A DNA stretch of 64,000 nt, taken from contig NZ_OMOR01000001.1 of the NCBI RefSeq assembly GCF_900302465.1, positions 434,001 through 498,000 on the forward strand, given 5' to 3'. Source of the DNA: Ascidiaceihabitans donghaensis. Its GTDB lineage: Bacteria > Pseudomonadota > Alphaproteobacteria > Rhodobacterales > Rhodobacteraceae. The notes under the pieces are model-generated. The model saw only the letters and a program-made list of their open reading frames with translations. It was not told the DNA's origin and made no database searches. Shown piece after piece: positions 45,008-52,674 of the stretch; position 1 is the stretch's first letter; each line of letters starts with the position of its first letter. The position numbers and the translations under genes were made by a program.

Positions 45008-45703
45008 GTGTCAAAAACCAATCGCTTTTTTGAAATCATTCAAATGTTGCGGATGAGCTCCCGGCCGGTGTTGGCGCAGGAATTGGCCGATGCGCTAGAG
45101 GTTTCGGTGCGGACGATCTACCGTGATATTGCGACGTTGCAGGCCCGCCAGACCCCGATCTATGGGGAAGCGGGGGTAGGCTATGTCATGCGCAAAGGGT
45201 ATGATTTGCCAAGTCTCAATCTGGATATGGAAGAAGCCGAAGCTGTGGCTGTGGGCCTCAGTATGATCGCACGGACCGGTGATGCTGGCCTGTGGCGTGC
45301 GGCGGAGCGGGCTGCACGTAAATTGCATCAGGTGGCCCCGGGCACGCGCCAGCTTGTGGCGTCGTCCTACGGGGTCGAAGCGACGCCGGTGGATCTGGGG
45401 TTGGTGCGCCGCGCCATCCGCGATGAACGCAAGCTGCGCATCACCTATAGTGATGTGAACGACCACCTGACAGAACGTGTGATCTGGCCCATCGCAATGG
45501 TCTATTACATGGATGCTGCTATGGCTGTCGGGTGGTGTGAATTGCGCTGTGGTTTGCGGCACTTTCGCATGGACCGCATGCCTACATGCGTTGAAACAGA
45601 ACACCATTTCGCGGGGCAGGGGGCGGCGTTGCTTGCGCTTTGGGAAGCTACCCAGAAGGATGAAACGGTTTCCACCCGTGCGCTTAGAGGGTCCGGACCC
45701 TAG
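45008..45703 (+). CDS. YafY-type transcriptional regulator (HTH_11 and WYL domains)
   Basis: A 231-residue regulator. The GTG at 45008 (SKTNRFFEIIQMLR) is preferred to ATG 44981 because homologues start with this helix and GGGG lies 8 bases upstream. The N-terminal helix-turn-helix (about 5-60) includes LADALEVSVRTIYRDIATL. The C-terminal WYL-like domain (about 130-215) holds RKLRITYSDVNDHLTERVIWPIA and a degenerate WYL motif at AVGWCELRCGLRHFR. WYL domains sense ligands or nucleic acid. It is divergent from the EamA exporter gene and may regulate it. Confidence 0.88.
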   Translation: MSKTNRFFEIIQMLRMSSRPVLAQELADALEVSVRTIYRDIATLQARQTPIYGEAGVGYVMRKGYDLPSLNLDMEEAEAVAVGLSMIARTGDAGLWRAAERAARKLHQVAPGTRQLVASSYGVEATPVDLGLVRRAIRDERKLRITYSDVNDHLTERVIWPIAMVYYMDAAMAVGWCELRCGLRHFRMDRMPTCVETEHHFAGQGAALLALWEATQKDETVSTRALRGSGP

Positions 45704-45722
45704 GTTTTTAACCGCGACCGTT

Positions 45723-47207
45723 TCAGACTTTTTTGCTTTTCACCAAAGCCCGCACAATCGCAAAGATGGTCAGTACGGTCAGCCCCCAGAAGAACCATGT
45801 GATTGGGCCACGCAACAAGATCATGGGATCGCTGCCCGACATCAACATGGATTGTCGAAAGTTGTCTTCCAACAAAGGGCCAAGAATGAAAGCGATCAGG
45901 AAAGGCGCTGCAGGGACGCTGTACCGCATCATCAGATACCCGACCCAACCCATGACGAACATCACCCCCACATCGAAGATGTTGTTGTTTACCGCGTACA
46001 CGCCGTAAATGCACAGCACCAAAACGGCAGGCATGAGGATGCGTTTGGGGAGGTCTGCCACAAAGCGAAACCCTTCGATGGCAACGCTGCCGACAACGAA
46101 CAAAAAGGCCGAGCTGACGATCAAACCGATGAACAGCCCATAGACAATATCCGCGTTTAACAAAAACATCATGGGCCCGGGTTGCAGGCCATGCACCATA
46201 AAGGCGCCGATGATGATGGCCGTGATGACATCACCGGGCACGCCAAGCGCCAACAGCGGGATCAGCGTAGCCCCTGCCACGCCGTTGTTGCCGGCCTCAG
46301 AGGCGGCAACGCCTTCGATTTCACCGGTGCCAAACTTGTCTTTGTTGGATGATTTTCGTCGGGCTTCGGAATAGCTCAGAAACGCGGACGGGGCGGCGCC
46401 GATGCCTGGAATAGAGCCAAGGAATACCCCGATCATGCTGCCACGGATTATGGATTTGAAGCTGCGGCGGTAGTCCTTGAAGCTGACCTTGCTTTGGCCC
46501 AATGCGCGGGCCTTTCCCAAATGCGCGACAGGGTTCCACGCCATTGCGATGATTTCGGGGATGGCAAACAACCCGATCAGCACGGCGATGAAATTCAAAC
46601 CGCCCATCATGTTGGGATCGCCAAATGTGAAACGGTTCGTGCCATAGACCAGATCAAGGCCCACAGTCGCCAGCAGCAACCCCAACATCGCCGACAAAGC
46701 ACCGCGCAACAGGCTTTCGCCGGATACACCCGCGATGATGGTCAGTGAAAATAGAATGAGTGCAAAGAACTCCGGCGGTCCAAAACTAAGGGCAAAGGAT
46801 GCCAGCCATCCCGCAAACAGGATCAACGCCAGGTTTGATACCAGATCGGCGGTGCAGGATGCCCAAAGCGCCATACCCAAGGCACGGCCCGCTTCGCCTT
46901 TTTCTGCCATGGGATAGCCATCCAGAATTGTGGCCGATGACGCGGGCGTGCCCGGTGTCTTGATCAGGATTGCAGGGATCGATCCCCCGAAAATGCCGCC
47001 CTTGTACACACCCAACAGCAACAAAATGCCGGTGATGGGTTGAAGGGAAAACGTAAAGGGCAAGGTCAACGCGACAGCCATCGTCGCGGACAAACCCGGA
47101 ATGGCGCCACCCACAACGCCGATGCAGATGCCCGCAAAAAGCGCCAGAAAGGCTTCGAATGATGCGACAAGGCCAAGCCCTGCCATCAGGCTGTCGGCAA
47201 AACTCAT
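45723..47207 (-). CDS. tctA: Tripartite tricarboxylate transporter, large permease (TctA)
   Basis: A 494-residue TctA with about twelve helices. ATG 47207 overlaps the tctB stop by 4 bases; the longer frame upstream only reads through tctB in another frame. Motifs GVVGGAIPGLSATMAVALTLPFTF near 30-53 and GVVGGAIPGL-like GVFLGSIPGIGAAPSAFLSY near 250-270 are the two conserved TctA signatures. It forms the channel with TctB and takes substrate from TctC. A citrate-like or other carboxylate is likely but the ligand is unknown. Confidence 0.95.
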   Translation of the reverse strand: MSFADSLMAGLGLVASFEAFLALFAGICIGVVGGAIPGLSATMAVALTLPFTFSLQPITGILLLLGVYKGGIFGGSIPAILIKTPGTPASSATILDGYPMAEKGEAGRALGMALWASCTADLVSNLALILFAGWLASFALSFGPPEFFALILFSLTIIAGVSGESLLRGALSAMLGLLLATVGLDLVYGTNRFTFGDPNMMGGLNFIAVLIGLFAIPEIIAMAWNPVAHLGKARALGQSKVSFKDYRRSFKSIIRGSMIGVFLGSIPGIGAAPSAFLSYSEARRKSSNKDKFGTGEIEGVAASEAGNNGVAGATLIPLLALGVPGDVITAIIIGAFMVHGLQPGPMMFLLNADIVYGLFIGLIVSSAFLFVVGSVAIEGFRFVADLPKRILMPAVLVLCIYGVYAVNNNIFDVGVMFVMGWVGYLMMRYSVPAAPFLIAFILGPLLEDNFRQSMLMSGSDPMILLRGPITWFFWGLTVLTIFAIVRALVKSKKV

Positions 47208-47692
47208 GGCAGTCTCACAAAGTTGCCTTGCGGGATGGCCACACCGGCGACATGCGCAAAGAAGATGTACAATCCCAACGGGATCAAAATTGCGCAGGCC
47301 AATGCGATGCGCGGGTGCCGTGTGCGAAACAGGATCGCCGTGACAAAGAAGACCAGCATGGTGGTCCAGACCATGCCAAGGCGGGGCAGCGCCAACATGG
47401 TCAACGCCATGATGACCGCCAATGCCGTCAAACGCAGCCATGACGCGCCAACGGTTTCGGTTGCGGCATCCTGTGTGACGTCAGGGCTGGCGAAGCGCCC
47501 CACAAGGATTAATCCCAAACCGATCAATCCCGTAAGCCCCGTCAGAACATAAGGCCAAAATGTCGGAGACAGCACAATGTTCGACACGTTGCTGGGCGAT
47601 GACACCCATGTCGGGATCGCAAGAAACCCCAAAAAAAGCGCCGCGATACACGCGCCGATCCCCAGCCTAAGCTGAACGACTTTTGGTGACAT
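47204..47692 (-). CDS. tctB: Tripartite tricarboxylate transporter, small permease (TctB)
   Basis: A 162-residue TctB with four hydrophobic helices (about 8-28, 40-62, 85-120, 128-150). Typical in length, position and topology; sequence is weakly conserved in the family. It lies between tctC and tctA with 4-base overlap to tctA. A hairpin separates it from tctC. Confidence 0.88.
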   Translation of the reverse strand: MSPKVVQLRLGIGACIAALFLGFLAIPTWVSSPSNVSNIVLSPTFWPYVLTGLTGLIGLGLILVGRFASPDVTQDAATETVGASWLRLTALAVIMALTMLALPRLGMVWTTMLVFFVTAILFRTRHPRIALACAILIPLGLYIFFAHVAGVAIPQGNFVRLP

Positions 47693-47712
47693 GTCAGCTG
47701 TCCCTTGTTATG

Positions 47713-47743
47713 GACGCGGCCGCCTGGTGTCGGGGGCCGCGTC
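47713..47743 (-). terminator. Hairpin between tctC and tctB
   Basis: GACGCGGCC and GGCCGCGTC form a 9-bp stem around a 13-base loop, 32 bases past the tctC stop, with no T-run on the minus strand. It likely stabilises the tctC 3' end or reduces downstream expression, as common for binding-protein genes. Confidence 0.55.
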
Positions 47744-47775
47744 AGGTCGCAGTGCTTTGCAAAAACGACCAGATG

Positions 47776-48753
47776 TCAGCCTTCGATGCGCATACCCAAT
47801 TCGTCCACAAGATCGCGAAAGATTGTGTATTGGCCTTGAATAAAGGCATTGGCCTCTTCGGGGTCCATCAATTCGATGACTGATCCCCTTGCGCTCATGG
47901 TTTCGTTGAACTTGGCATCTTGGGTGGCTGCGGCCATCCATTCACCCCAGTTCGCGGCGACATCGTCAGGCAAATCATCCGGCCCTGCGATGCCTGTCCA
48001 ACCAACCAGCTTGTTCAGGCGGTCTTTGCCCAGATCATTGGCGGTCGGAGCGTCAAAACCCACAACGGGTTCCGGTGTTGTCACCATCAAAGGCTTCAGC
48101 TGACCATTGGCCACAAAGCCCGCCAAAGCGGAAGAGTTGGTGCATAAAAACGTCGCGGTGCCGTTCAAAACAGCTGTCGCGGCAGCGCCGCCACCCTTTT
48201 GTGGAATATGTGTTGCGGCCGTAAGGGGATCATCCACGCCAAATTCCTTCAGCACCATGGCACCCGCCAAATGCAACAACGACCCGACACCGGAAGAACT
48301 GTAGCTGACGCCACCTTCGGCGACTTTGGCAATCAGCTCGTCCATGGAATTTATGCCTGATGCAGGGGTTACAGCACATGCGACAGGGTTGATTTCATAG
48401 ACCGTTACAAAGCGAAAATCGTCTAGCGTGTAAGGCAGTGTGGCTTTCATCGCGGGGTTCACCGAATGGGACCCGACACGTGCGAACAACATCGTATAGC
48501 CGTCGGCTTTGGCATTTTGAACTGTAACGGATCCGGTAGCACCACCCGCGCCAGTCACATTGGCCATGATCAGGGGCTGACCCACCGCATCGCCCAAAGG
48601 TTCGGCGATGGTGCGTGCAGAAATGTCTGTGGCGCCGCCTGCGCCGTAAGGGATCACCATCTTGATGGCCCGTTCGGGGTATTCAGCGGCGGCCGCTGTC
48701 GCGGACAATGCCGCGCCCAACGCAAGTGCGGATGTCAATTTGTAAAATGTCAT
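47776..48753 (-). CDS. tctC: Tripartite tricarboxylate transporter, binding protein (TctC)
   Basis: A 325-residue periplasmic binding protein of the Bug/TctC family. Signal peptide about 1-22 (ALGAALSATAAAA). YPERAIKMVIPYGAGGATDISARTIAE-like N-terminus is diagnostic, with VTGAGGATGSVTVQNAKADGYTML near 65-88. C-terminal GWTGIAGPDDLPDDV is also typical. It is the first gene of tctCBA, divergent from a LysR regulator gene. Confidence 0.95.
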   Translation of the reverse strand: MTFYKLTSALALGAALSATAAAAEYPERAIKMVIPYGAGGATDISARTIAEPLGDAVGQPLIMANVTGAGGATGSVTVQNAKADGYTMLFARVGSHSVNPAMKATLPYTLDDFRFVTVYEINPVACAVTPASGINSMDELIAKVAEGGVSYSSSGVGSLLHLAGAMVLKEFGVDDPLTAATHIPQKGGGAAATAVLNGTATFLCTNSSALAGFVANGQLKPLMVTTPEPVVGFDAPTANDLGKDRLNKLVGWTGIAGPDDLPDDVAANWGEWMAAATQDAKFNETMSARGSVIELMDPEEANAFIQGQYTIFRDLVDELGMRIEG

Positions 48754-48809
48754 GATGTCCTCCCTATTGTTCTGTGCCAGTTGAAACCGGCTTGAGGGAA
48801 GTGTAGGCG

Positions 48810-48850
48810 TAAGCTGTGCTTAAAAGTAGTTAAAATATCTTACAGCTACT
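48810..48850. promoter_or_regulatory. LysR operator candidates in the tct divergent promoter
   Basis: A perfect palindrome TAAGC-TGT-GCTTA (48810-48822) lies next to an inverted repeat AGTAG (48825-48829) and CTACT (48846-48850). It is placed between the divergent tctC and LysR genes, as expected for LysR control of both. Confidence 0.5.
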
Positions 48851-48883
48851 GAAAGAATAGCTTATGCTGTGTCGGAGCCTGAA

Positions 48884-49765
48884 ATGACCATTCGCTTGTT
48901 GCGCACCTTGATTGCGATTGCCGATACACGCACGTTTACGGCAGCCGCTGGGGTTGTGCATGTGACCCACGCGGCTGTCAGCCAACAAATGCAAACCTTG
49001 GAAGCTGACCTGGGCGTCGCCCTTTTCAATCGCAGCACACGCACCCCTGAATTAACTCCGGTGGCGCATCAGATTGTGGCCAAGGCCCGCAAACTGGTTG
49101 CGGATTATGACAATCTGGTGCCGTCGGTTTTGGGGGATGGCGGCTTGAACGGGTTGGTGACATTGGGGGTGTTGCGCACCACTTTGACCGGGTTGACGCC
49201 ACAGGCCATGGCCATTCTGAAAACCAATTTTCCCGATGTCGGATTGCGCATCCGTCCGGGTTTGACAGGTACATTGTTGGCCGATGTCGCACGCGGTGAT
49301 CTGGACGCGGCCATCGTCACAAAGCCACATTTGATGCCAGACGGCATTCAGTTCCGCGATCTGACAGAAGAACCGATGGAGCTGATCGCCGCTATGGAGG
49401 AACAAGGTGATGATCCAATTGCCTTGCTCAAAACCCGTCCCTTTATTCGATTTAACCGCAATGCCGTGGTCGGCACCCTGATCGACAATTGGATTTTGTC
49501 CAAAGGGTTACGTGTGATGGAAACTATGGAGTTGGACAGCCCCGAAGCCATCTCAAGTATGGTGCGGGCCAACCTTGGGGTGTCCATCGTACCGAGTCTT
49601 GCCGTTAAACCGCTGGAAAGTGTGCCGGTGAAGCGATTGCCGTTGGGGCAGGACGCGCCGACGCGGATATTGGGGCTGGCATATCGCAAGGATCAGTTGA
49701 AAATCCGCCTTCTGGACGAACTTTTCGCCATTCTGCAACGCGTTGTCGAAAAGGCGGGATCATGA
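48884..49765 (+). CDS. LysR-family transcriptional regulator
   Basis: A 293-residue regulator. ATG 48884 follows GGAG at 6 bases; a GTG at 48869 is less likely. The N-terminal winged helix (about 3-60) contains RLLRTLIAIADTRTFTAAA and SQQMQTLEADLGVALFNRS. The effector domain (about 90-290) has two Rossmann-like lobes. Divergent from tctCBA and overlapping tauE by 4 bases, it probably controls both in response to the transported compound. Confidence 0.93.
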   Translation: MTIRLLRTLIAIADTRTFTAAAGVVHVTHAAVSQQMQTLEADLGVALFNRSTRTPELTPVAHQIVAKARKLVADYDNLVPSVLGDGGLNGLVTLGVLRTTLTGLTPQAMAILKTNFPDVGLRIRPGLTGTLLADVARGDLDAAIVTKPHLMPDGIQFRDLTEEPMELIAAMEEQGDDPIALLKTRPFIRFNRNAVVGTLIDNWILSKGLRVMETMELDSPEAISSMVRANLGVSIVPSLAVKPLESVPVKRLPLGQDAPTRILGLAYRKDQLKIRLLDELFAILQRVVEKAGS

Positions 49766-50505
49766 ATTTTGATCTGTTGCTTTATCTTGTACTTGGGGCC
49801 GTCGCTGGCGGGTTTATCAACGGTCTAGCAGGCACAGGCACGGCCTTGTTCGCGCTGGGCTTTTATCTGGTTGTGCTAGAGCCAATCACGGCCGTTGCTG
49901 TTGTCGCCTTCATGGCTGTGCTTGCCGGGATACAGGGCCTTTGGATCGTGCGGGCGCAGATTTTCAATGAGCCGCGCCGCTTGTTGCGTTTTGTTGTTCC
50001 AGGGCTTGTGGGCGTGCCGTTGGGGTTGCTGTTGTTGGGGCTGATCAACGCGAGCTTGCTGCGCATCGCGATTGCCACTTTGCTGATTGTGTATGGTGGA
50101 TATTTCACTTTTCGGGCCGCTTTGCCCGCGTTCTCACGTAAAACGCCGCTGTTGGATGCAGCTGTGGGGTTTATTGGTGGTGTGTTGGGTGGGGCTGCGT
50201 CCGTGTCAGGGGCGATCCCGTCCATGTGGTTATCTTTGCGTCCTTGGACAAAGTCGGAAATGCGGGCCGTTTTGCAGCCCTATAATATGGCCACGCTGTG
50301 CACCACAGTCACGCTTTTGGCCGTCAAAGGGGCCTACGATGCGGTCGCGTTTCAAGCGTTGATGGTCACTGTTCCTTGCGGACTGATTGCGGCACAAGTG
50401 GGCATCATGGTGTTTCGCAGGCTTAGCGATATCGCGTTCCGGCGGCTTTTGATCGGTCTGACCTTGTTGATGGGGATAGGCATTATGGTCAGCGAAGTGC
50501 TTTAG
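49762..50505 (+). CDS. TauE/SafE-family membrane permease
   Basis: A 247-residue protein with about seven helices, of the sulfite exporter TauE/SafE family, which export sulfonate- or sulfite-like anions or related acids. FINGLAGTGTALFALGFYLVVLEP near 18-41 and GVLGGAASVSGAIPSMWLSLRPW near 137-160 are the two family signatures. Start overlaps the LysR stop. Its stop codon TAG is formed by the first bases of the MITE-like element, so the natural C-terminus may have been altered. Confidence 0.87.
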   Translation: MNFDLLLYLVLGAVAGGFINGLAGTGTALFALGFYLVVLEPITAVAVVAFMAVLAGIQGLWIVRAQIFNEPRRLLRFVVPGLVGVPLGLLLLGLINASLLRIAIATLLIVYGGYFTFRAALPAFSRKTPLLDAAVGFIGGVLGGAASVSGAIPSMWLSLRPWTKSEMRAVLQPYNMATLCTTVTLLAVKGAYDAVAFQALMVTVPCGLIAAQVGIMVFRRLSDIAFRRLLIGLTLLMGIGIMVSEVL

Positions 50506-50766
50506 GGTCAGGCCCCATTGATTCTGCGCCGTCAGCGGCAATTTCACAAGATTTCAGTGGTTTGGGCCGTGCCGCAAATAGTAGTTCTATTTGCAAGCGT
50601 TCCACGACGCTGAAATGAAGTGAAATCGTCGCCCTCTGGGTTTGACAGATTTTCCCGCTGACAGCGTCACATCTGTTTGAAATAGAACCACTATTCTTGC
50701 ACAGATGCTTCTTGTCAGCGAAAAAATCTGTCAAACTGACGGCGCAGAATTAATGGGGCCTGACCC
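50505..50766. mobile_element. MITE-like element with 31-bp inverted ends and TA duplication
   Basis: A 262-bp element bounded by near-perfect inverted repeats (50505-50535 and 50736-50766, one mismatch; both begin GGGTCAGGCCCC). TA at 50503-50504 and 50767-50768 fits a TA duplication as for Tc1/mariner-IS630 elements. It codes for no credible protein. Inside, two large hairpins each present AATAGT(A/G)GTTCTATT. The ends give TAG stop codons to tauE on the left and to the fumarase beta gene on the right. Confidence 0.85.
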
Positions 50767-51431
50767 TAGATCACCTCATCCGTGCGGTCGTCGCTTTCAC
50801 CATAACGCTTAAGGGTTGCAGGGCGTGTGCCTTCATAGACCCGTTCTACATTATGTGCGATTTTTGCGTTTTCGCGTTCAAACAGGCAATCACCGTTCAT
50901 GTCAGACGCCACGATAAACGGCCCCATGCGGTTGCATTTTATTACCCACATGGCTTGCGCGATGCCCAGTTCCTCGTTCCAGTGTACGGCTTCTACGTTT
51001 TCGACGCCGCGCCCCAACAACGCGCCTGTACCGTAACCCACGGTGGACAGATAAACAGCACCATTGGGCACGAAGTAGTCCTTGTAATCCTTTGAGGTCA
51101 TACCCCCCTTGCCGACGATCAGCTTTGCGCCCGTTTTGGCCATCCATTCAGGCAACCATTTGGCAAAACGGAAAGATGCGGTTGCCGTGACCGCCCCCAT
51201 GTCAAAACTGCCATCCGCGTTGATCCGAGCAGCAGGAGAACAATGAAAGTTCGCCGCCGACTGGCTTGGTAATTCCATAGGAATGTTGGCTTTTTCCTCA
51301 AGTGCGCGCATGTAGACCCCTTCGCGCGCAGTATACATCAGTCCCGTCAGGTACACGATATCGCCAAGGCGCAGGTCCGCGATGGCGGCGTCTGTGGGGG
51401 TGGTGGACAACTCGACTTCGCGCAAGCTCAT
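50766..51431 (-). CDS. Class I fumarase-type hydro-lyase, beta subunit
   Basis: A 221-residue protein matching the C-terminal domain of class I fumarases/tartrate dehydratases, the smaller of two subunits that hydrate fumarate-like acids. Features: LGDIVYLTGLMYTAREGVYMRA near 19-40, the family motif VGKGGM near 109-114, and YGTGALLG near 134. ATG 51431 overlaps the alpha gene stop. Its stop TAG is the end of the MITE-like element. Substrate may be fumarate, mesaconate or tartrate. Confidence 0.9.
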   Translation of the reverse strand: MSLREVELSTTPTDAAIADLRLGDIVYLTGLMYTAREGVYMRALEEKANIPMELPSQSAANFHCSPAARINADGSFDMGAVTATASFRFAKWLPEWMAKTGAKLIVGKGGMTSKDYKDYFVPNGAVYLSTVGYGTGALLGRGVENVEAVHWNEELGIAQAMWVIKCNRMGPFIVASDMNGDCLFERENAKIAHNVERVYEGTRPATLKRYGESDDRTDEVI

Positions 51432-52384
51432 TCCGCAGCCTCCTGCAGGGGTTCCCAATCGACGGTTTCGCGCCGTTGATAAGGCGTGAACCAATCGGGG
51501 TCAGTGCGATGTTCGATCCGTCCGTCTGCGTGGATGCGGGCCACAGCGCGGCGCGATGACAGGCAGAACGCATGCACAGACATTGGCATCCCGCCCGTGT
51601 GGCAATAGCCCACCTCGATGTTGCAATCGATCACCATGTTTTTGCCGACAAAGCCCATAGCCCCCATGCCAATAGAGTTGCCAAGTTCTTTGAACTCCTC
51701 CTCCATCTTGGCGATTTCGGGGTCGCTGTTGCGGCTGCCGACGATGCGCAAGGTAGAGGCGCGTTTTCCCAAAGTCATGCAAATGTCTTTTGATCCACCA
51801 AGCCCGATGCCGATGATCGCAGGTTGGCAGGCAAGGCCACGTTTGCCGAAAGCCATGAGGCTATCAAGGTAAAACCGTTTGATGCCCTGAATGCCGTCGC
51901 TAGGGAACAACATCCTGTAATCACTTCCAAAAAGCCCGCCCTTGTGAACGGTGATCAGGTCGATCCAAGCGCCATCCGGTTCAAACCCGTATTCGATTTC
52001 GGGTGCGCCTATCCCGACGTTGTTATTGTGATCTGTGCGCCACAAAGGGTGTACGCGATTGGGGCGCAAAGGCACCCCGTTGGTGGCATTGGCGGTGGCG
52101 CGGCGCAGGGCGGCTTCGAGTGCGATCATACCGCCCTCGATCTGTGCATCATTGCCCATTTTGACAAACCAACGCGGCACGCCCGTGTCACCACACATCG
52201 CGCGGCGGTCTTCCTTGGCGGCCTCGTAGTTTTCCAGCATGGCTTTGAGGACAAAGGACGACAGGTCGCCGTCTTCGGTCTTGGCTGCCTGTTGAAGCCC
52301 GTCAAGGTAGTCCTGAGGGATCTCAATCGCGGCCTTGTCCATGAGGGTTTCGGCGGTGGATTGGATGAGGGAGATAGGGATCAC
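51428..52384 (-). CDS. Class I fumarase-type hydro-lyase, alpha subunit
   Basis: A 318-residue subunit carrying the [4Fe-4S] cluster that binds substrate. GTG 52384 is the likely start, overlapping the upstream 97-residue gene. Likely cluster cysteines are Cys64 (MCGDTG), Cys186 (ACQPAIIG) and one of Cys254, Cys261 or Cys274. Conserved NGVPLRPNRVHPLWRTDH and GKRASTLRIVGSRNSD also fit the family. Together with the beta subunit it forms the split class I fumarase/tartrate dehydratase type. Its place after a complex-II-like flavoprotein suggests hydration of the product of that enzyme. Confidence 0.9.
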   Translation of the reverse strand: MIPISLIQSTAETLMDKAAIEIPQDYLDGLQQAAKTEDGDLSSFVLKAMLENYEAAKEDRRAMCGDTGVPRWFVKMGNDAQIEGGMIALEAALRRATANATNGVPLRPNRVHPLWRTDHNNNVGIGAPEIEYGFEPDGAWIDLITVHKGGLFGSDYRMLFPSDGIQGIKRFYLDSLMAFGKRGLACQPAIIGIGLGGSKDICMTLGKRASTLRIVGSRNSDPEIAKMEEEFKELGNSIGMGAMGFVGKNMVIDCNIEVGYCHTGGMPMSVHAFCLSSRRAVARIHADGRIEHRTDPDWFTPYQRRETVDWEPLQEAAE

Positions 52385-52674
52385 GTTCCGTTTCCTTTTT
52401 CCTGTGCCGGGACTGTTTCGACAATAGTTATGAGCCAAAGCTTTTTGCGGTTGTCTACAAAGCTCACGCAAAACGTGTTTTCGGTGTTGGTGATAGGCGT
52501 GTAGTCAACCATCTGCTCGAACAAATCTGGCTTTGCATTGTCCTGAAGATTGCGAAACTCGCATGACACTGACTCTTCAATAAATGCCAAAGCTGCGAGT
52601 TCGTAAGTTGTTTCGCGCTGTTGCGAAATATACGTTTCACCGTCTCGATCGACAACAAAAGTAAATAACTTCAT
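52381..52674 (-). CDS. Unknown 97-residue protein between flavoprotein and fumarase genes
   Basis: Overlaps both neighbours by 4 bases (flavoprotein stop upstream, fumarase alpha start downstream), so it is surely translated with them. The protein is acidic, with MKLFTFVVDRDGETYISQQRETTYE and TFCVSFVDNRKKLWLITIVE, which suggests a compact alpha/beta fold. No transmembrane helix or metal motif is seen (two cysteines only). It may be an assembly or regulatory factor of the complex. No family was recognised. Confidence 0.65.
   Translation of the reverse strand: MKLFTFVVDRDGETYISQQRETTYELAALAFIEESVSCEFRNLQDNAKPDLFEQMVDYTPITNTENTFCVSFVDNRKKLWLITIVETVPAQEKGNGT

Noticed and set aside
45723-47441. 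Longer TctA start at 47441
   Set aside because: The extra 78 codons read through tctB in another frame and lack hydrophobic or family sequence; the ATG at 47207 with the ATGA overlap is the natural start.
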